Below, one piece after another: positions 8,652-17,460 of a stretch of 64,000 nucleotides of DNA. The number at the start of each line of letters is the position of its first letter. Position 1 is the stretch's first letter. The stretch comes from Halobacteriovoraceae bacterium. Its GTDB lineage: Bacteria; Bdellovibrionota; Bacteriovoracia; Bacteriovoracales; Bacteriovoracaceae. The notes below the pieces were generated by a model. The model searched no databases. It saw nothing but the letters and a program-made list of their open reading frames with translations, and had not been told where the DNA came from. The DNA lies in NCBI GenBank assembly GCA_002711995.1, contig PASN01000010.1, positions 194,485 through 258,484 of the forward strand, in the 5' to 3' direction. The position numbers and the translations under genes were made by a program.

Positions 8652-11600
8652 AACTCCTAACTCTACTCCTCCCTATTGTGTTGTTGATTTCGTGCTCACA
8701 AGAGCCGGAAGGATCAATATTCGCAACTGCAGTTCAACGAGATTATGGAGCCCTTGAAGTGATGAATGAGTCAGGCTTTATCGGCGCGACTATCAGAGAC
8801 ACCACAATAGAATATGAGCTTATCTTAAAATCCACAGGCGGCCTTGACGTCAAAGACATTCAAGTCACACTCACAACATCAGACCCAATTGCCTATAAGG
8901 GTGGCGCGTTTCCAGGGACAGGAGGAACTTGCTCAGACTCTCTTGATAAAGGAGAAACGTGCACAATTGTCTTTGAATACAGTCCAGTTGACACCAATTC
9001 ACATGCCGCGAGTTTAAATTTTTCCTATAGAGACGATCTCTCCCCCAAGAGTTTTAGTTATACGTTGTCCGCAGACTCTCACCCTATTTTATCATTTAAC
9101 AGAGGAACGTTGTTTGATTTTGGAAACAAATTCATTGGCTCGTCAACAGACCTTCAAATCTATATCACTAACATTGGACGGGTAAATGCGGACAATATAA
9201 ATATTAACAACCTCTCCCTACCTTATAGTTTTAAAGGTGGAAGCTACCCAGGAACTGGTGGCAATTGCACCACCCAAATTGTTCCAGGCCAGTCATGCCT
9301 TATAGTTGTGAACTACTCTCCAACCACCAGCGCTGAACACCTTCAAGACATAACCTTGAACTATTTGAACTCAGGAAGACCAGAGGACAACACTCTTAAT
9401 CTTAAAGGATGGGGTTTCCACCCGGCCACCTTGTCAATATCGGCCAGTGGTGGCTGGGACTTTGGCGACGTAGCCTCCAACTCAACACATGAAAAAGTAA
9501 TTACCGTCACTCACAGCTCAGGCGACGTATCAGGAACAGGCATAAATTTAGAGGGACTAAACGCTCCTTTTTCTTATAAAGGAGGATCCTTTCCGGGAAC
9601 TGGAGGCACGTGCGGCACAACGCTCACCAAGGATCAAGGCAGCTGTACCATGGTGGTGGCCATGAACTCCTCTACAAACACTTACCACTCCATGCCGCTT
9701 GTTTTCTCTTATCTCAATGGGCAGGAGACAATCACTCAAAATATTACAATTGAGGGAACGACCAAAGACAAGGCCGTGTTAAGCTTTAACGATTCTGGCG
9801 CATTCCCTGTTTCCCCAGTGAACTCTTCCACAACAAGAACAATCACCATCACTCACACTAGTGGGGATCTTCCAGCGACGGATATAACAGTTGTTGATAT
9901 CGATGCTCCTTTTTCTCGAAGCGGGGGAACATGCAGCTCTACCCTCAGCCCTGGCAGTTGCACAATTGAACTTAGCTTTTCACCCACCTCACATGATATT
10001 TGGAGCGATAGCATTAGAATTCGCTACAATGATGGAGCGCAGACATTGCACTCTTCCTACTACTCCCTGACAGGCAAGTCCCAAACAAATGTGGATCTTC
10101 AAAGCACAGTCAACTTTGGAAATGAAGTTGTTGGACAAAGCAAGGCCGGCCACACCCGCATTCGACACTTGGGAGGAGTTGAGCTAACTCAAATTCAGAG
10201 CGTATCCCTTACAGGCCCATTTTCTTTTACAGGCGGATCATTTCCAGGAACAGGCAGTTATCCATGTTCTTCAACCCACACAACAGGCTCCTGTTATCTA
10301 TACCTCAATTTCACTCCTCCATCGGAGGGAGTCCACACAGGAGAGCTAAAGTACAGCTATCATGACGGTATCTCTTTAAAGCAAAAAACAGTAAACCTAT
10401 CAGGCAACGGGGCGCCGGTTGCGAGTCTAACATTATCCAATGTTGCCTTCGGCAGTCAGAGCGTAAACTCTTCTCCTGTAATGATGGCGACAGTCAACAA
10501 TTCAACATCGATGGATGCCACTTCGGTAGGAACAGTCTCGCTTCCTGCAGGCTTTCAATTTCAGGGAGGAAGCTATCCAGGAAGAGATGGAACTTGTGGA
10601 AGCACAGTGCACGACTCATCCACTTGCACTTTGGCAATAACCTTTAATCCTACTGCGGTTCAGACCTATACAGACACTCTCACTCTATCCTATGACGATG
10701 GGGTTCAAACCCAAACCGTCTCTTCAACTCTAAGTGGCACAGGTGTTAACTCCAATGACTTATTTATCTCTAATTGGGACACAGTGGATTTTGACTCATC
10801 CTACACTTGGGTCGGAAAATATAAAGAGAAGACTTTCACAATTTCCCATGGTGGCGCAGCGACTGCGGCCACAATCACAAACATATCGGTATCCGGACTA
10901 GACTTTACAATTGAGTCCAACGACTGCCCTGGAACTCTTAATAATGGCGCCAGTTGCAATATTGTGGTGAGATTTGCTCCCACGTCTTCAGGAACAAAGA
11001 ATGGCTCAATCCAGCTGACATATAACAATGGCAGCTCTCAAACAACCTCAAGACTCCTGGAGGGTAAAGGAAAGATGCCCGCACTGTTAACGATTACTCC
11101 CTCACCTTATGATTTTGATGAAGTGGCGCAAAACTCCACCACATATAAGACATTCACTGTTACACACTCAGGCGAAGTAAAAGCAAGAAATATGACTTCC
11201 GCCTTCTCGGGTACAGGCTTCTCCTTCAGAGGTTCATACCCTGGTTACGGTGGAAATTGTGGTTCAGAACTTAATCATGGCAATAGCTGCACCATTGTGG
11301 GCAAATTTAATCCCAGCTCAACTGGAGCTCATACAGGACAAATTGGTGTGGAGTACAATAACGGCTTTGAAACGACTCAGACGATGGTCGACGTAACAGG
11401 GGAAGCAATTCCAACGGCCTCTCTTTCAATTTTAACCAACACAAACTTTGGCGATCTGATTCAAACAACCACAGCAGAAAGAACTATTACCATTACCCAC
11501 TCTGGATCTGTTCCTGCAACAAATATTAGTGCTGTGCCTCTTTCAGCTCCTTTTTCTTTTAAAGATGGCGCCTATCCCGGAACAGGTGGAGACTGTGCTG

Positions 11601-12490
11601 ACACACTAAGCTCCGGAAGCTGCACCGTTGTGGTGGTCTTTGCTCCAACAAGCACCGGCACAAAGCAGCAGCAGTTAAGAATCAACTATCATAATGGTTT
11701 TTCTTCCACTTCCAGATACAGAACTCTAAGGGGAGAATCTTTAGCTCAGGCAATTATAAGCATCTCTGAATCAGACCCTTACAATATGGGAACTGTAAAT
11801 GCAGGAGCTTTTATTGATAAGGCCTTCACTCTTTCGAATGGAGGGGACGTCACAGGCACTAATATTGCTGGGGCCTTTGAGGACCCTCAATTTAAATTTA
11901 AAGGAGGAAGCTTTCCAGGAACGGGTGGCTCCTGCTCAACAACCTTAGCCTCCGGTTCAACTTGTGACGTTATAGTTAGATTCACACCAGATCAGGCGCA
12001 AAGCTACTCTACTTTCTTTACATTAAACTATGATGATGGATTAAGGACACAAACTGAACAGAAAATACTTACAGGAACTGGAAGCAGCGGCATGCATGCA
12101 AGTGCCTATATGCAACAGATACCCATCCAGCAAATGTACTTTGATCCCTATCACGGCGATAGAAGATCTGCGATGAGTATTGGTGATGTAAACACAAATG
12201 GCCATGGAGACGCCCTTTACACATTTTTCAATAAACCCAAAACATTCTTTGCACTGGATGGAGCAAGTGAAAAATTAATTTTCAGGACAAGAAACCTTTT
12301 GCCCAAAGGCCTATATCAAGGAGTAAGCACAACAATTACCGAACAAGACCTAAACGGTGATGGACACCCTGAGTTCCTTGACGGGATCTACAAAAAAGAA
12401 CAGGAGATTCTCAAGCTAGTTGGTTTTGATCTCCGCTGTTCTAAAACCGGAAATATATTAAAAAGGTACATAACCCCTTCAGATCAATAA
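8648..12490 (+). CDS. Giant surface lipoprotein with ten choice-of-anchor-D/HYDIN-like repeats and FG-GAP-like tail
   Basis: 1280 residues. A lipobox (LISC) near residue 17 marks a lipoprotein. About ten Ig-like repeats of roughly 105 residues follow; most carry the signature GGSxPGTGGxC, a second cysteine about 10-14 residues later and a Y-x-DG or Y-N-NG turn, typical of choice-of-anchor-D/ASPM-SPD2-Hydin domains. The paired cysteines probably form a disulfide in each repeat. The C-terminus (after about 1160) changes to calcium-binding-like loops (GDVNTNGHGD, DLNGDGHPEF) of FG-GAP/integrin-alpha type, but only two are present, so the propeller looks short or incomplete. This suggests an extended surface stalk ending in a binding module. 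It is translationally coupled to the preceding secreted protein (ATGA overlap). A cell-adhesion role is inference. Confidence 0.85.
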   Translation: MKLLTLLLPIVLLISCSQEPEGSIFATAVQRDYGALEVMNESGFIGATIRDTTIEYELILKSTGGLDVKDIQVTLTTSDPIAYKGGAFPGTGGTCSDSLDKGETCTIVFEYSPVDTNSHAASLNFSYRDDLSPKSFSYTLSADSHPILSFNRGTLFDFGNKFIGSSTDLQIYITNIGRVNADNININNLSLPYSFKGGSYPGTGGNCTTQIVPGQSCLIVVNYSPTTSAEHLQDITLNYLNSGRPEDNTLNLKGWGFHPATLSISASGGWDFGDVASNSTHEKVITVTHSSGDVSGTGINLEGLNAPFSYKGGSFPGTGGTCGTTLTKDQGSCTMVVAMNSSTNTYHSMPLVFSYLNGQETITQNITIEGTTKDKAVLSFNDSGAFPVSPVNSSTTRTITITHTSGDLPATDITVVDIDAPFSRSGGTCSSTLSPGSCTIELSFSPTSHDIWSDSIRIRYNDGAQTLHSSYYSLTGKSQTNVDLQSTVNFGNEVVGQSKAGHTRIRHLGGVELTQIQSVSLTGPFSFTGGSFPGTGSYPCSSTHTTGSCYLYLNFTPPSEGVHTGELKYSYHDGISLKQKTVNLSGNGAPVASLTLSNVAFGSQSVNSSPVMMATVNNSTSMDATSVGTVSLPAGFQFQGGSYPGRDGTCGSTVHDSSTCTLAITFNPTAVQTYTDTLTLSYDDGVQTQTVSSTLSGTGVNSNDLFISNWDTVDFDSSYTWVGKYKEKTFTISHGGAATAATITNISVSGLDFTIESNDCPGTLNNGASCNIVVRFAPTSSGTKNGSIQLTYNNGSSQTTSRLLEGKGKMPALLTITPSPYDFDEVAQNSTTYKTFTVTHSGEVKARNMTSAFSGTGFSFRGSYPGYGGNCGSELNHGNSCTIVGKFNPSSTGAHTGQIGVEYNNGFETTQTMVDVTGEAIPTASLSILTNTNFGDLIQTTTAERTITITHSGSVPATNISAVPLSAPFSFKDGAYPGTGGDCADTLSSGSCTVVVVFAPTSTGTKQQQLRINYHNGFSSTSRYRTLRGESLAQAIISISESDPYNMGTVNAGAFIDKAFTLSNGGDVTGTNIAGAFEDPQFKFKGGSFPGTGGSCSTTLASGSTCDVIVRFTPDQAQSYSTFFTLNYDDGLRTQTEQKILTGTGSSGMHASAYMQQIPIQQMYFDPYHGDRRSAMSIGDVNTNGHGDALYTFFNKPKTFFALDGASEKLIFRTRNLLPKGLYQGVSTTITEQDLNGDGHPEFLDGIYKKEQEILKLVGFDLRCSKTGNILKRYITPSDQ

Positions 12491-12578
12491 AGACTAGGCC
12501 TTGTTTAGCTATATATTGGCCATACACCCCTTCACATAAGATGTTCTCATGTGTTCCCATACAACCACAGGAGAGCTA

Positions 12579-12914
12579 ATGGATCTGTCCACGGTTTTAT
12601 ACATTGTAAAAGCGCTAATATTAGGCTCGATCTTCTTCGTTTGGGTGGTTCGCTACGAAAACATCATAGAAGAGTTCAAATATTATGGACTTTCAGAATC
12701 AATAAGGGACTTCGTAGGCATATTAAAACTGTCATCAACGGTGATGCTGTTTTCGTCTGACCCTAATGTCGTCAAGTTTGGTGCCGCAACAATCTTTTTT
12801 CTAATGATAGCGGCGGTTTTGACTCACCTGCGGTCAAATAACCCAGTATTCAAGATGTTGCCTTCGTTTACTTTGATGCTTTTAAATTTATTTGTATTCT
12901 TTACAACAGCCTGA
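12579..12914 (+). CDS. Small four-helix membrane protein, DoxX-like
   Basis: 111 residues from the ATG at 12579, chosen because CAGGAGAG lies just upstream; an upstream in-frame ATG at 12549 has no ribosome site. Four hydrophobic segments fill nearly the whole chain, and the charged stretch EEFKYYGLSESIRDFVG between helices 1 and 2 is typical of DoxX-like proteins. These are linked to thiol or respiratory stress, but this member has no cysteine to support that here. It is followed by a Crp/Fnr-type box and the UspA gene. Confidence 0.6.
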   Translation: MDLSTVLYIVKALILGSIFFVWVVRYENIIEEFKYYGLSESIRDFVGILKLSSTVMLFSSDPNVVKFGAATIFFLMIAAVLTHLRSNNPVFKMLPSFTLMLLNLFVFFTTA

Positions 12915-12920
12915 GATCCC

Positions 12921-12934
12921 CTGATGTATATCAG
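12921..12934. promoter_or_regulatory. Crp/Fnr-type binding site upstream of UspA gene
   Basis: CTGAT-GTAT-ATCAG is a palindrome with the TTGAT-N4-ATCAA layout of Fnr-family sites (one change per arm). Its centre (12927.5) lies 31 bases before the centre of a TATTCT -10 element (12956-12961), which is the class II geometry (site near -41) expected for activation of the gene at 13012. Confidence 0.6.
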
Positions 12935-13011
12935 GTTTTAATCTCCTTTGAATAATATTCTTAATACAAGGTCATGACTTAAGATTAAATAAACTAAGAA
13001 AGGGAGAAAAT

Positions 13012-13458
13012 ATGAAAAAGATTGTAATTTGTATGAACGCGGACAATAAAAGCTTTGAGACTCTTCCAGAGATTGAAAAGCAAATTGACCTCTCAGATGC
13101 ACAAGTGTATCTCATGCACACATGGAGCGTGGAGGCCTACCCTTTAGAAGACCACCATGTGGCCGCTTTCTATCCAAATAAAGAACAGGCAAACAGTATT
13201 ACCGAAAAGATGCAGGCCTCTCTGCACAAACAGGCGGCCAGATTTAAAAATGTTAAAGCGGAAAACTTTAAAGTTGAAGTGAGAACATCCCCTTCACCAA
13301 AAAGGGAGACTGTGAACTATCTCAATGAGCACAACATTGACTTGGTCGTGGTGTTAACGCCCCAGAAAGACAAATTGAAAAACTTCTTTCACAGCTCCTT
13401 TACAAATTATTTGGCGGCCCACGCCCCTTGTGATCTTCTAATGATTCGACAAAAATAA
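13012..13458 (+). CDS. Universal stress protein, UspA family
   Basis: 148 residues forming a single Usp domain: an N-terminal beta strand KKIVICMNAD, a central helical region, and a C-terminal strand-helix pair (DLVVVLTPQ...HAPCDLLMIRQ) typical of the fold. The ATP-binding G-2x-G-9x-G(S/T) motif is not clear, so it is probably of the non-ATP-binding UspA type. A good ribosome site (AAGGGAG) precedes the ATG. The Crp/Fnr-type palindrome upstream predicts induction under low oxygen or redox stress, as for many Usp genes. Confidence 0.85.
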   Translation: MKKIVICMNADNKSFETLPEIEKQIDLSDAQVYLMHTWSVEAYPLEDHHVAAFYPNKEQANSITEKMQASLHKQAARFKNVKAENFKVEVRTSPSPKRETVNYLNEHNIDLVVVLTPQKDKLKNFFHSSFTNYLAAHAPCDLLMIRQK

Positions 13459-13464
13459 CTTACC

Positions 13465-13491
13465 TTAGGGAGGCAACCATGCCTCCCCTAA
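13465..13491 (+). terminator. Hairpin after UspA gene
   Basis: GGGAGGCA and TGCCTCCC (13468-13487) form a perfect 8-base stem with a 4-base loop, extended by TTA/TAA outside, 7 bases after the stop. Only a short T-poor tail follows, so it is a weak intrinsic terminator or mRNA 3'-end stabiliser. Confidence 0.55.
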
Positions 13492-13581
13492 TAAGTCTAT
13501 CAAATATCAAACAATAAAAAAGTTAGACTCTTTTAATTAGGAGCAACACCCAAGTTAATATTTCTATTATGGAGATATAGC

Positions 13582-14079
13582 TTGAATTTGAAACACTACA
13601 CAAAACTTTATATCAAAGACATGATTTACGGGGCAAATGATGGAATCATCACGACTTTTGCTGTCGTGGCAAGTATCGAGGGCGCGGGACTTAGTGTTTA
13701 TGCTATTCTGGCCATTGGTCTTGCTTCCCTTTTTGCGGACGCCACATCTATGGCCACATCAAGCTACTTGGCGACTAAATCAGACAAAGAAGTTCAAGAC
13801 CACGACGGAAACAATTCAAACAACCATAGACCACTACTTGAGTCCTTTATAACTTTCATGGCCTTCATTACTGCTGGCTCAGTGCCATTGGCACCTTACA
13901 TTTTACTCTCCAACGACAAACACTCATATCTGCTTTCAGGCCTTACAGCAATATCAACATTATTCGTTATTGGTGGACTGAGAACTAGGGTTACGCAAAA
14001 AAACTTCTTCAAAGCAGGCATTGAAATGGCCTTTTTAGGTGCTATCGCCGGAGGGGTTGCATTTTATATAGGCAATTAA
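13582..14079 (+). CDS. VIT1/CCC1-like membrane transporter, short form
   Basis: 165 residues from a TTG start with GGAGAT upstream. It begins with the family signature YGANDGIITTFAVVAS in helix 1, followed by helix 2 with ASLFADATSMATSSYLA, the metal-site region of vacuolar iron/manganese transporters; two further hydrophobic hairpins complete the domain. The long cytoplasmic metal-binding insertion of the family is reduced to a short polar stretch (about 70-85). It would move Fe2+ or Mn2+ out of the cytoplasm; the metal is inferred from the family. It converges on the desaturase-like gene with 11 bases between them. Confidence 0.8.
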   Translation: MNLKHYTKLYIKDMIYGANDGIITTFAVVASIEGAGLSVYAILAIGLASLFADATSMATSSYLATKSDKEVQDHDGNNSNNHRPLLESFITFMAFITAGSVPLAPYILLSNDKHSYLLSGLTAISTLFVIGGLRTRVTQKNFFKAGIEMAFLGAIAGGVAFYIGN

Positions 14080-14090
14080 GTTGCAAGTTT

Positions 14091-15491
14091 TCAGTGACTC
14101 TTATTCTTAACCGAGTTTAAGGCAGACTGAAATACAGAGACGATTCCCTGGCCTGGAAAGGTGTAGTCACCCACAAAATAAATATCCTCACTGGGAGCCT
14201 TATTTGGCATGAGCCTAAATAATGAAAAAACCGAGTGGTGTATAAGTCCCCCCACTTCTCCTTTAGGCCTTCCTGTGTAATGTTTGAATGTTAGCGGTGT
14301 GCCAATGCTTTCTACTCTAACTGTTTCTATATTTTCATTGAGAAGGTACTTGTTAAATGCCGCTAAAACTCTTTTTTGAAATCTTTCTTTATTTAATTCG
14401 TAATGGTTATCTCTTTTTTCATAGTCATCTACATCAACATGAGATGAGACAGTAATCCTTTGTATCAGAGAATCAGCTTCTGGCCTTGAAATTGAAAAGA
14501 ATAGAGATCCTTCTTGGTCATGAATCTGGTGGTACAGATTATCAATTGGACGTTTGGCTTTAATATTTAAATAAGCAACATTGGCGCCCCAAATTTTTCC
14601 CTTATTTTGTTTAAAACCTGGTCCTTCTAGAAGAGTGTTAAACACTTCCGGGGAAATATTTGATATTAAGTTCTTTGTAAAGAAAACTTCCTTTTGGGTG
14701 TAAATTCCGTACCCCCCTTGAACCCTAACAATTCTTTCACATGGAGACTTAAAAAAGATTTCGCCTCCATGAGACTTAATCGATTTTTCCAACGTCTTGG
14801 CAAGGGTCCTCATGCCTCCTGAAATGCTATAGGTATCCATCGGATAAAATAATCCGAGAATCCCCATAAAGGCCGGGCATGTTTTAGATGTTTGCTGAGT
14901 TGATATAAGCAGCAATTGATCAATAAACCTTACAAAATCAGAAGACTCACGCATAAACTTAGGCATAAAGTCGTAGAAGCTCTTAAAAAACAACTGAGGA
15001 TTAAATAACAAAACCCTCGTATCCTTTCTAAACAAAGATAATAGCTCTTTAAATTTAAGGTATGGAAAATTGCTTGGAACATCCAAAGCTTTCCACAAGG
15101 CGTCTTCGTATCGCTTCCACTTTTTAAGGGTAGAATGGCAGTCAATACTAAAGTTGTTTTTGAATTCGTTACTCAATTCTCTGAGATCTGAATGCATATT
15201 GATAACATTGCCATCCATATGGACAACTATTCCAGGATCACTTTGTGCAATGTCGATATTCAAGTTTAATTTATCTATGACCTTTTTGACAGGACGTCCG
15301 TCTCTCAGGCCACTAAGAGTTGTGGCCCCCACATCATAAGGGCCTTCTCTGCGTTTAAAATAACCAGCGCAGCCTCCAGAAGAGTAATGTGACTCAACGA
15401 GGTAAACCTTATGTCCTTTTTGGGCCCAAAGTGCAGCCGCGGCAAGCCCGCCCATTCCGGCACCAATTACAAGAGCATCACAGGTTTTCAT
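14091..15491 (-). CDS. FAD-dependent phytoene desaturase/carotenoid isomerase-like oxidoreductase
   Basis: 466 residues. It starts with a Rossmann FAD motif (GAGMGGLAAAALWA) and the typical CrtI-family stretch VESHYSSGGCAGYF; it ends with an FAD-binding VGDYTFPGQGIVSV block. It belongs to the CrtI/CrtD/CrtH/CrtO family of carotenoid desaturases, isomerases and ketolases. It is about 13 kb from the main carotenoid operon, which has its own CrtI, so it may perform a tailoring step or act on another polyene or retinoid. No ribosome site is present; TGC-TATAGT lies exactly 6 bases before ATG, predicting a leaderless mRNA. Confidence 0.75.
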   Translation of the reverse strand: MKTCDALVIGAGMGGLAAAALWAQKGHKVYLVESHYSSGGCAGYFKRREGPYDVGATTLSGLRDGRPVKKVIDKLNLNIDIAQSDPGIVVHMDGNVINMHSDLRELSNEFKNNFSIDCHSTLKKWKRYEDALWKALDVPSNFPYLKFKELLSLFRKDTRVLLFNPQLFFKSFYDFMPKFMRESSDFVRFIDQLLLISTQQTSKTCPAFMGILGLFYPMDTYSISGGMRTLAKTLEKSIKSHGGEIFFKSPCERIVRVQGGYGIYTQKEVFFTKNLISNISPEVFNTLLEGPGFKQNKGKIWGANVAYLNIKAKRPIDNLYHQIHDQEGSLFFSISRPEADSLIQRITVSSHVDVDDYEKRDNHYELNKERFQKRVLAAFNKYLLNENIETVRVESIGTPLTFKHYTGRPKGEVGGLIHHSVFSLFRLMPNKAPSEDIYFVGDYTFPGQGIVSVFQSALNSVKNKSH

Positions 15492-15497
15492 TATTTA

Positions 15498-15506
15498 ACT
15501 ATAGCA
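15498..15506 (-). promoter_or_regulatory. Extended -10 promoter giving a leaderless mRNA
   Basis: On the minus strand TGC-TATAGT is followed by six bases and then the ATG at 15491. The expected transcription start is the A of the start codon. No good -35 is seen at 17 bases, which fits an extended -10 promoter. Confidence 0.45.
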
Positions 15507-15520
15507 TATATAAATGGAAT

Positions 15521-15543
15521 CTGGCCAAGAAGCCCTTGGCCAG
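15521..15543 (-). terminator. Hairpin after lipocalin gene
   Basis: CTGGCCAAG and CTTGGCCAG form a perfect 9-base stem with a 5-base loop, 12 bases past the lipocalin stop on the minus strand. The tail is AT-rich without a clean T-run. It separates the lipocalin transcript from the desaturase promoter. Confidence 0.55.
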
Positions 15544-15555
15544 CAGGAAAAGATC

Positions 15556-16089
15556 TTATAGGGATGGAGTTTTAATAAGTTTCTCTGTGTTGAAGCCTAA
15601 AAACTCAGCTCTATCCTTTAGTTGGTCTACAGTCTCGTCAGAAAGCTCTTTGGTTCTTGAAAGGATCCAAAGGAATTTACGGTCCTTTGACCCTACTAAA
15701 GCGTATTCGTAATCATCGCCAAGTGCTAGAATATTATAGTCACCAGCAAAAAGGCCCCATCTCTGAAGTATAGGCACAAAAGAAACCTTTAATTGAGCAT
15801 TGGTGTTTGGGTTCACTACAAATGCGGTGCCCTTGGCGACTTTCTTAGTTCCATCTTGTTTAAAACATGTGTTTCTCACTGAAACTTTATGCCCAATAAG
15901 CTCGTACTTGGCCGTGACATCGTAACAGCCTTTTTCAAAAGAGTTGGGAAGTCTATAAACTTCGTACCAAAGACCCATATAGTCTTCAAGATCAACATGG
16001 TTTACTGTTTGAATGTCATCATCACCACTTTGAAAGGTGGATGCTCCCAATGAAATCGAAAGCAAAAAACTAGCCAAAAGAATTCTCAT
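15556..16089 (-). CDS. Bacterial lipocalin (Blc-like), secreted
   Basis: 177 residues: signal peptide MRILLASFLLSISLGA, then the lipocalin signature GLWYEVYRLP (about 40-49), a central beta-barrel with KVSFVP and FAGDYNILALGDDYEYALVG, and the C-terminal motif FLWILSRTKEL. The fold binds lysophospholipids or other hydrophobic ligands in the periplasm. Unlike E. coli Blc there is no lipobox cysteine at the cleavage site, so it should be soluble. Ribosome site AAGGAAAT. The neighbouring carotenoid-type oxidoreductase shares orientation but is separated by a hairpin. Confidence 0.9.
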   Translation of the reverse strand: MRILLASFLLSISLGASTFQSGDDDIQTVNHVDLEDYMGLWYEVYRLPNSFEKGCYDVTAKYELIGHKVSVRNTCFKQDGTKKVAKGTAFVVNPNTNAQLKVSFVPILQRWGLFAGDYNILALGDDYEYALVGSKDRKFLWILSRTKELSDETVDQLKDRAEFLGFNTEKLIKTPSL

Positions 16090-16200
16090 AAGCCATTTCC
16101 TTGTTTTAGGCCGTAGATGGCCTGTCGTTAATTAAGGTAAATTTAGCTTATGAGATTGCTATTTGCCAACCAAGACAATCTTGTCCACGATTTGTCCAGG

Positions 16201-16518
16201 CTAGCCAACATTATCCATTGGAAAAATTACATCTAAGAAAAGGAAGTATCGTTCAAGATCTCGCATATTGTCATTAACGAGTATCCAATCTTCACCTCTT
16301 AGGTTTTTCTGAAGAGAGATTAAAAGGGAGTGAAGCTGTTCAAAGCCAAACGACGAAACGCTCCCCAACATCTTGTGACACATTTGTCTCATCCCGATGA
16401 AGTTTCTTTCAGAGAAGTATTGTTTAAGAGTTTGAAAATCGACTGTAGTGTAAGTCATAAATTGCGGTATTAAATCTTGCAATTCAAAAGGCACATTAAC
16501 TTGTTCAAATTGATTCAT
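16201..16518 (-). CDS. Free-standing HPt phosphotransfer protein
   Basis: 105 residues from the ATG at 16518, chosen for the GGAGGTTG ribosome site directly upstream; a longer frame to 16635 has no such signal. The helix around His48 (MCHKMLGSVSSFGF) matches the HPt consensus H-x-x-K/L-G-S-s. Such proteins carry phosphate from hybrid kinases to response regulators. It has no kinase or regulator beside it; the hybrid kinase at 652-2907 ends in a receiver and lacks its own HPt, making it a plausible donor. Confidence 0.75.
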   Translation of the reverse strand: MNQFEQVNVPFELQDLIPQFMTYTTVDFQTLKQYFSERNFIGMRQMCHKMLGSVSSFGFEQLHSLLISLQKNLRGEDWILVNDNMRDLERYFLFLDVIFPMDNVG

Positions 16519-16716
16519 ATCAACCTCCACTGGAACTAATAACTTAAATATACCAGAAATAATCAAATGCTCTTTGGGCTTTATTGTGAAGCTTACAATA
16601 AAATTAAATAGTTTCAACAACTTGAGCCCCATCAAGGTTTAACTCTACTAGTCATTAAGTTCACGTGGCGACACTTTTGCAAAACTTTCAGTCACTCATC
16701 AAATAAGGAGAAAAGT

Positions 16717-17403
16717 ATGGCAGGCAAAAAAGTATTAATAGTTCTCACCTCTCACGATCAACTAGGTGACACCGGAGAGAAAACAGGCTTTTGGCTCGAG
16801 GAGTTTGCAGCCCCTTACTATGCTTTCAAGGACGCTGGTTATCAAATTGATTTGGCATCTCCAAAAGGTGGACGCCCTCCAATGGATCCAAAAAGTGATA
16901 CAGAGGACACTCAAACAGATGACACTAAAAGGTTTAAAAATGACCAAGATGCACAAGACCATTTAGACAACACTAAGATTTTGGCAAGCATTAACCCAGA
17001 AGACTACGATACTGTCTTCTACCCTGGAGGACACGGGCCGATGTGGGATTTGGCATACGACAAGGACAGCATCAACATAATTGAAAGCTTCAACAAGAAA
17101 GGAAAGTTTATTGGCGCTGTTTGTCACGCACCTGCAGCTCTTCTCAATGCCAAGGGAAATGATGGTAACTCAATAGTTGCGGGAAAGAAGGTCACGGCCT
17201 TCACGAACTCTGAGGAAGAGGAAGTCGGACTAAAAGACGATATGCCATACCTTCTGGAAAACAGACTTAAAGACCTCGGTGGCAACTATCAGAAAAAGGG
17301 TAACTGGAAAGAGTTCACTATAAAAGATGGCAATCTTATAACAGGGCAAAACCCAGCATCTTCTAAAAAAGTCGCCCAGAATATAATAGAGAGCTTGCAG
17401 TAA
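16717..17403 (+). CDS. DJ-1/PfpI family protein, glyoxalase III/chaperone-like
   Basis: 228 residues with one DJ-1/PfpI domain. The nucleophile elbow is AVCHAPAAL with Cys136 and His137; FYPGGHGPMWDL supplies the oxyanion loop and TAFTNSEEEEVGL the class signature near the C-terminal side. Length and the LASPKGG...DPKS stretch match the class I, HchA/Hsp31-like branch, enzymes that convert methylglyoxal to lactate without glutathione and protect proteins under stress. A strong ribosome site (AAGGAG) precedes ATG. It is monocistronic: a hairpin terminator follows immediately. Confidence 0.9.
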   Translation: MAGKKVLIVLTSHDQLGDTGEKTGFWLEEFAAPYYAFKDAGYQIDLASPKGGRPPMDPKSDTEDTQTDDTKRFKNDQDAQDHLDNTKILASINPEDYDTVFYPGGHGPMWDLAYDKDSINIIESFNKKGKFIGAVCHAPAALLNAKGNDGNSIVAGKKVTAFTNSEEEEVGLKDDMPYLLENRLKDLGGNYQKKGNWKEFTIKDGNLITGQNPASSKKVAQNIIESLQ

Positions 17404-17407
17404 AAAT

Positions 17408-17428
17408 AAGGCCCAGAAATGGGCCTTT
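17408..17428 (+). terminator. Rho-independent-type terminator after DJ-1 gene
   Basis: AAGGCCCA-gaaa-TGGGCCTT followed by T: a perfect 8-base GC-rich stem with a GAAA tetraloop, 5 bases after the stop codon. The T-run is short. Confidence 0.7.
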
Positions 17429-17460
17429 GAGCTACAAGACAATTATGTTAGAGTTCAAAA

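Noticed and set aside
9557-9739. Minus-strand reading frame inside the repeat lipoprotein gene
   Set aside because: It is short, has no ribosome site and is antisense to a gene with clear protein homology.
8860-12080. Tandem DNA repeat array
   Set aside because: The repetition is of protein domains about 105 residues long with diverged nucleotides, inside one gene.
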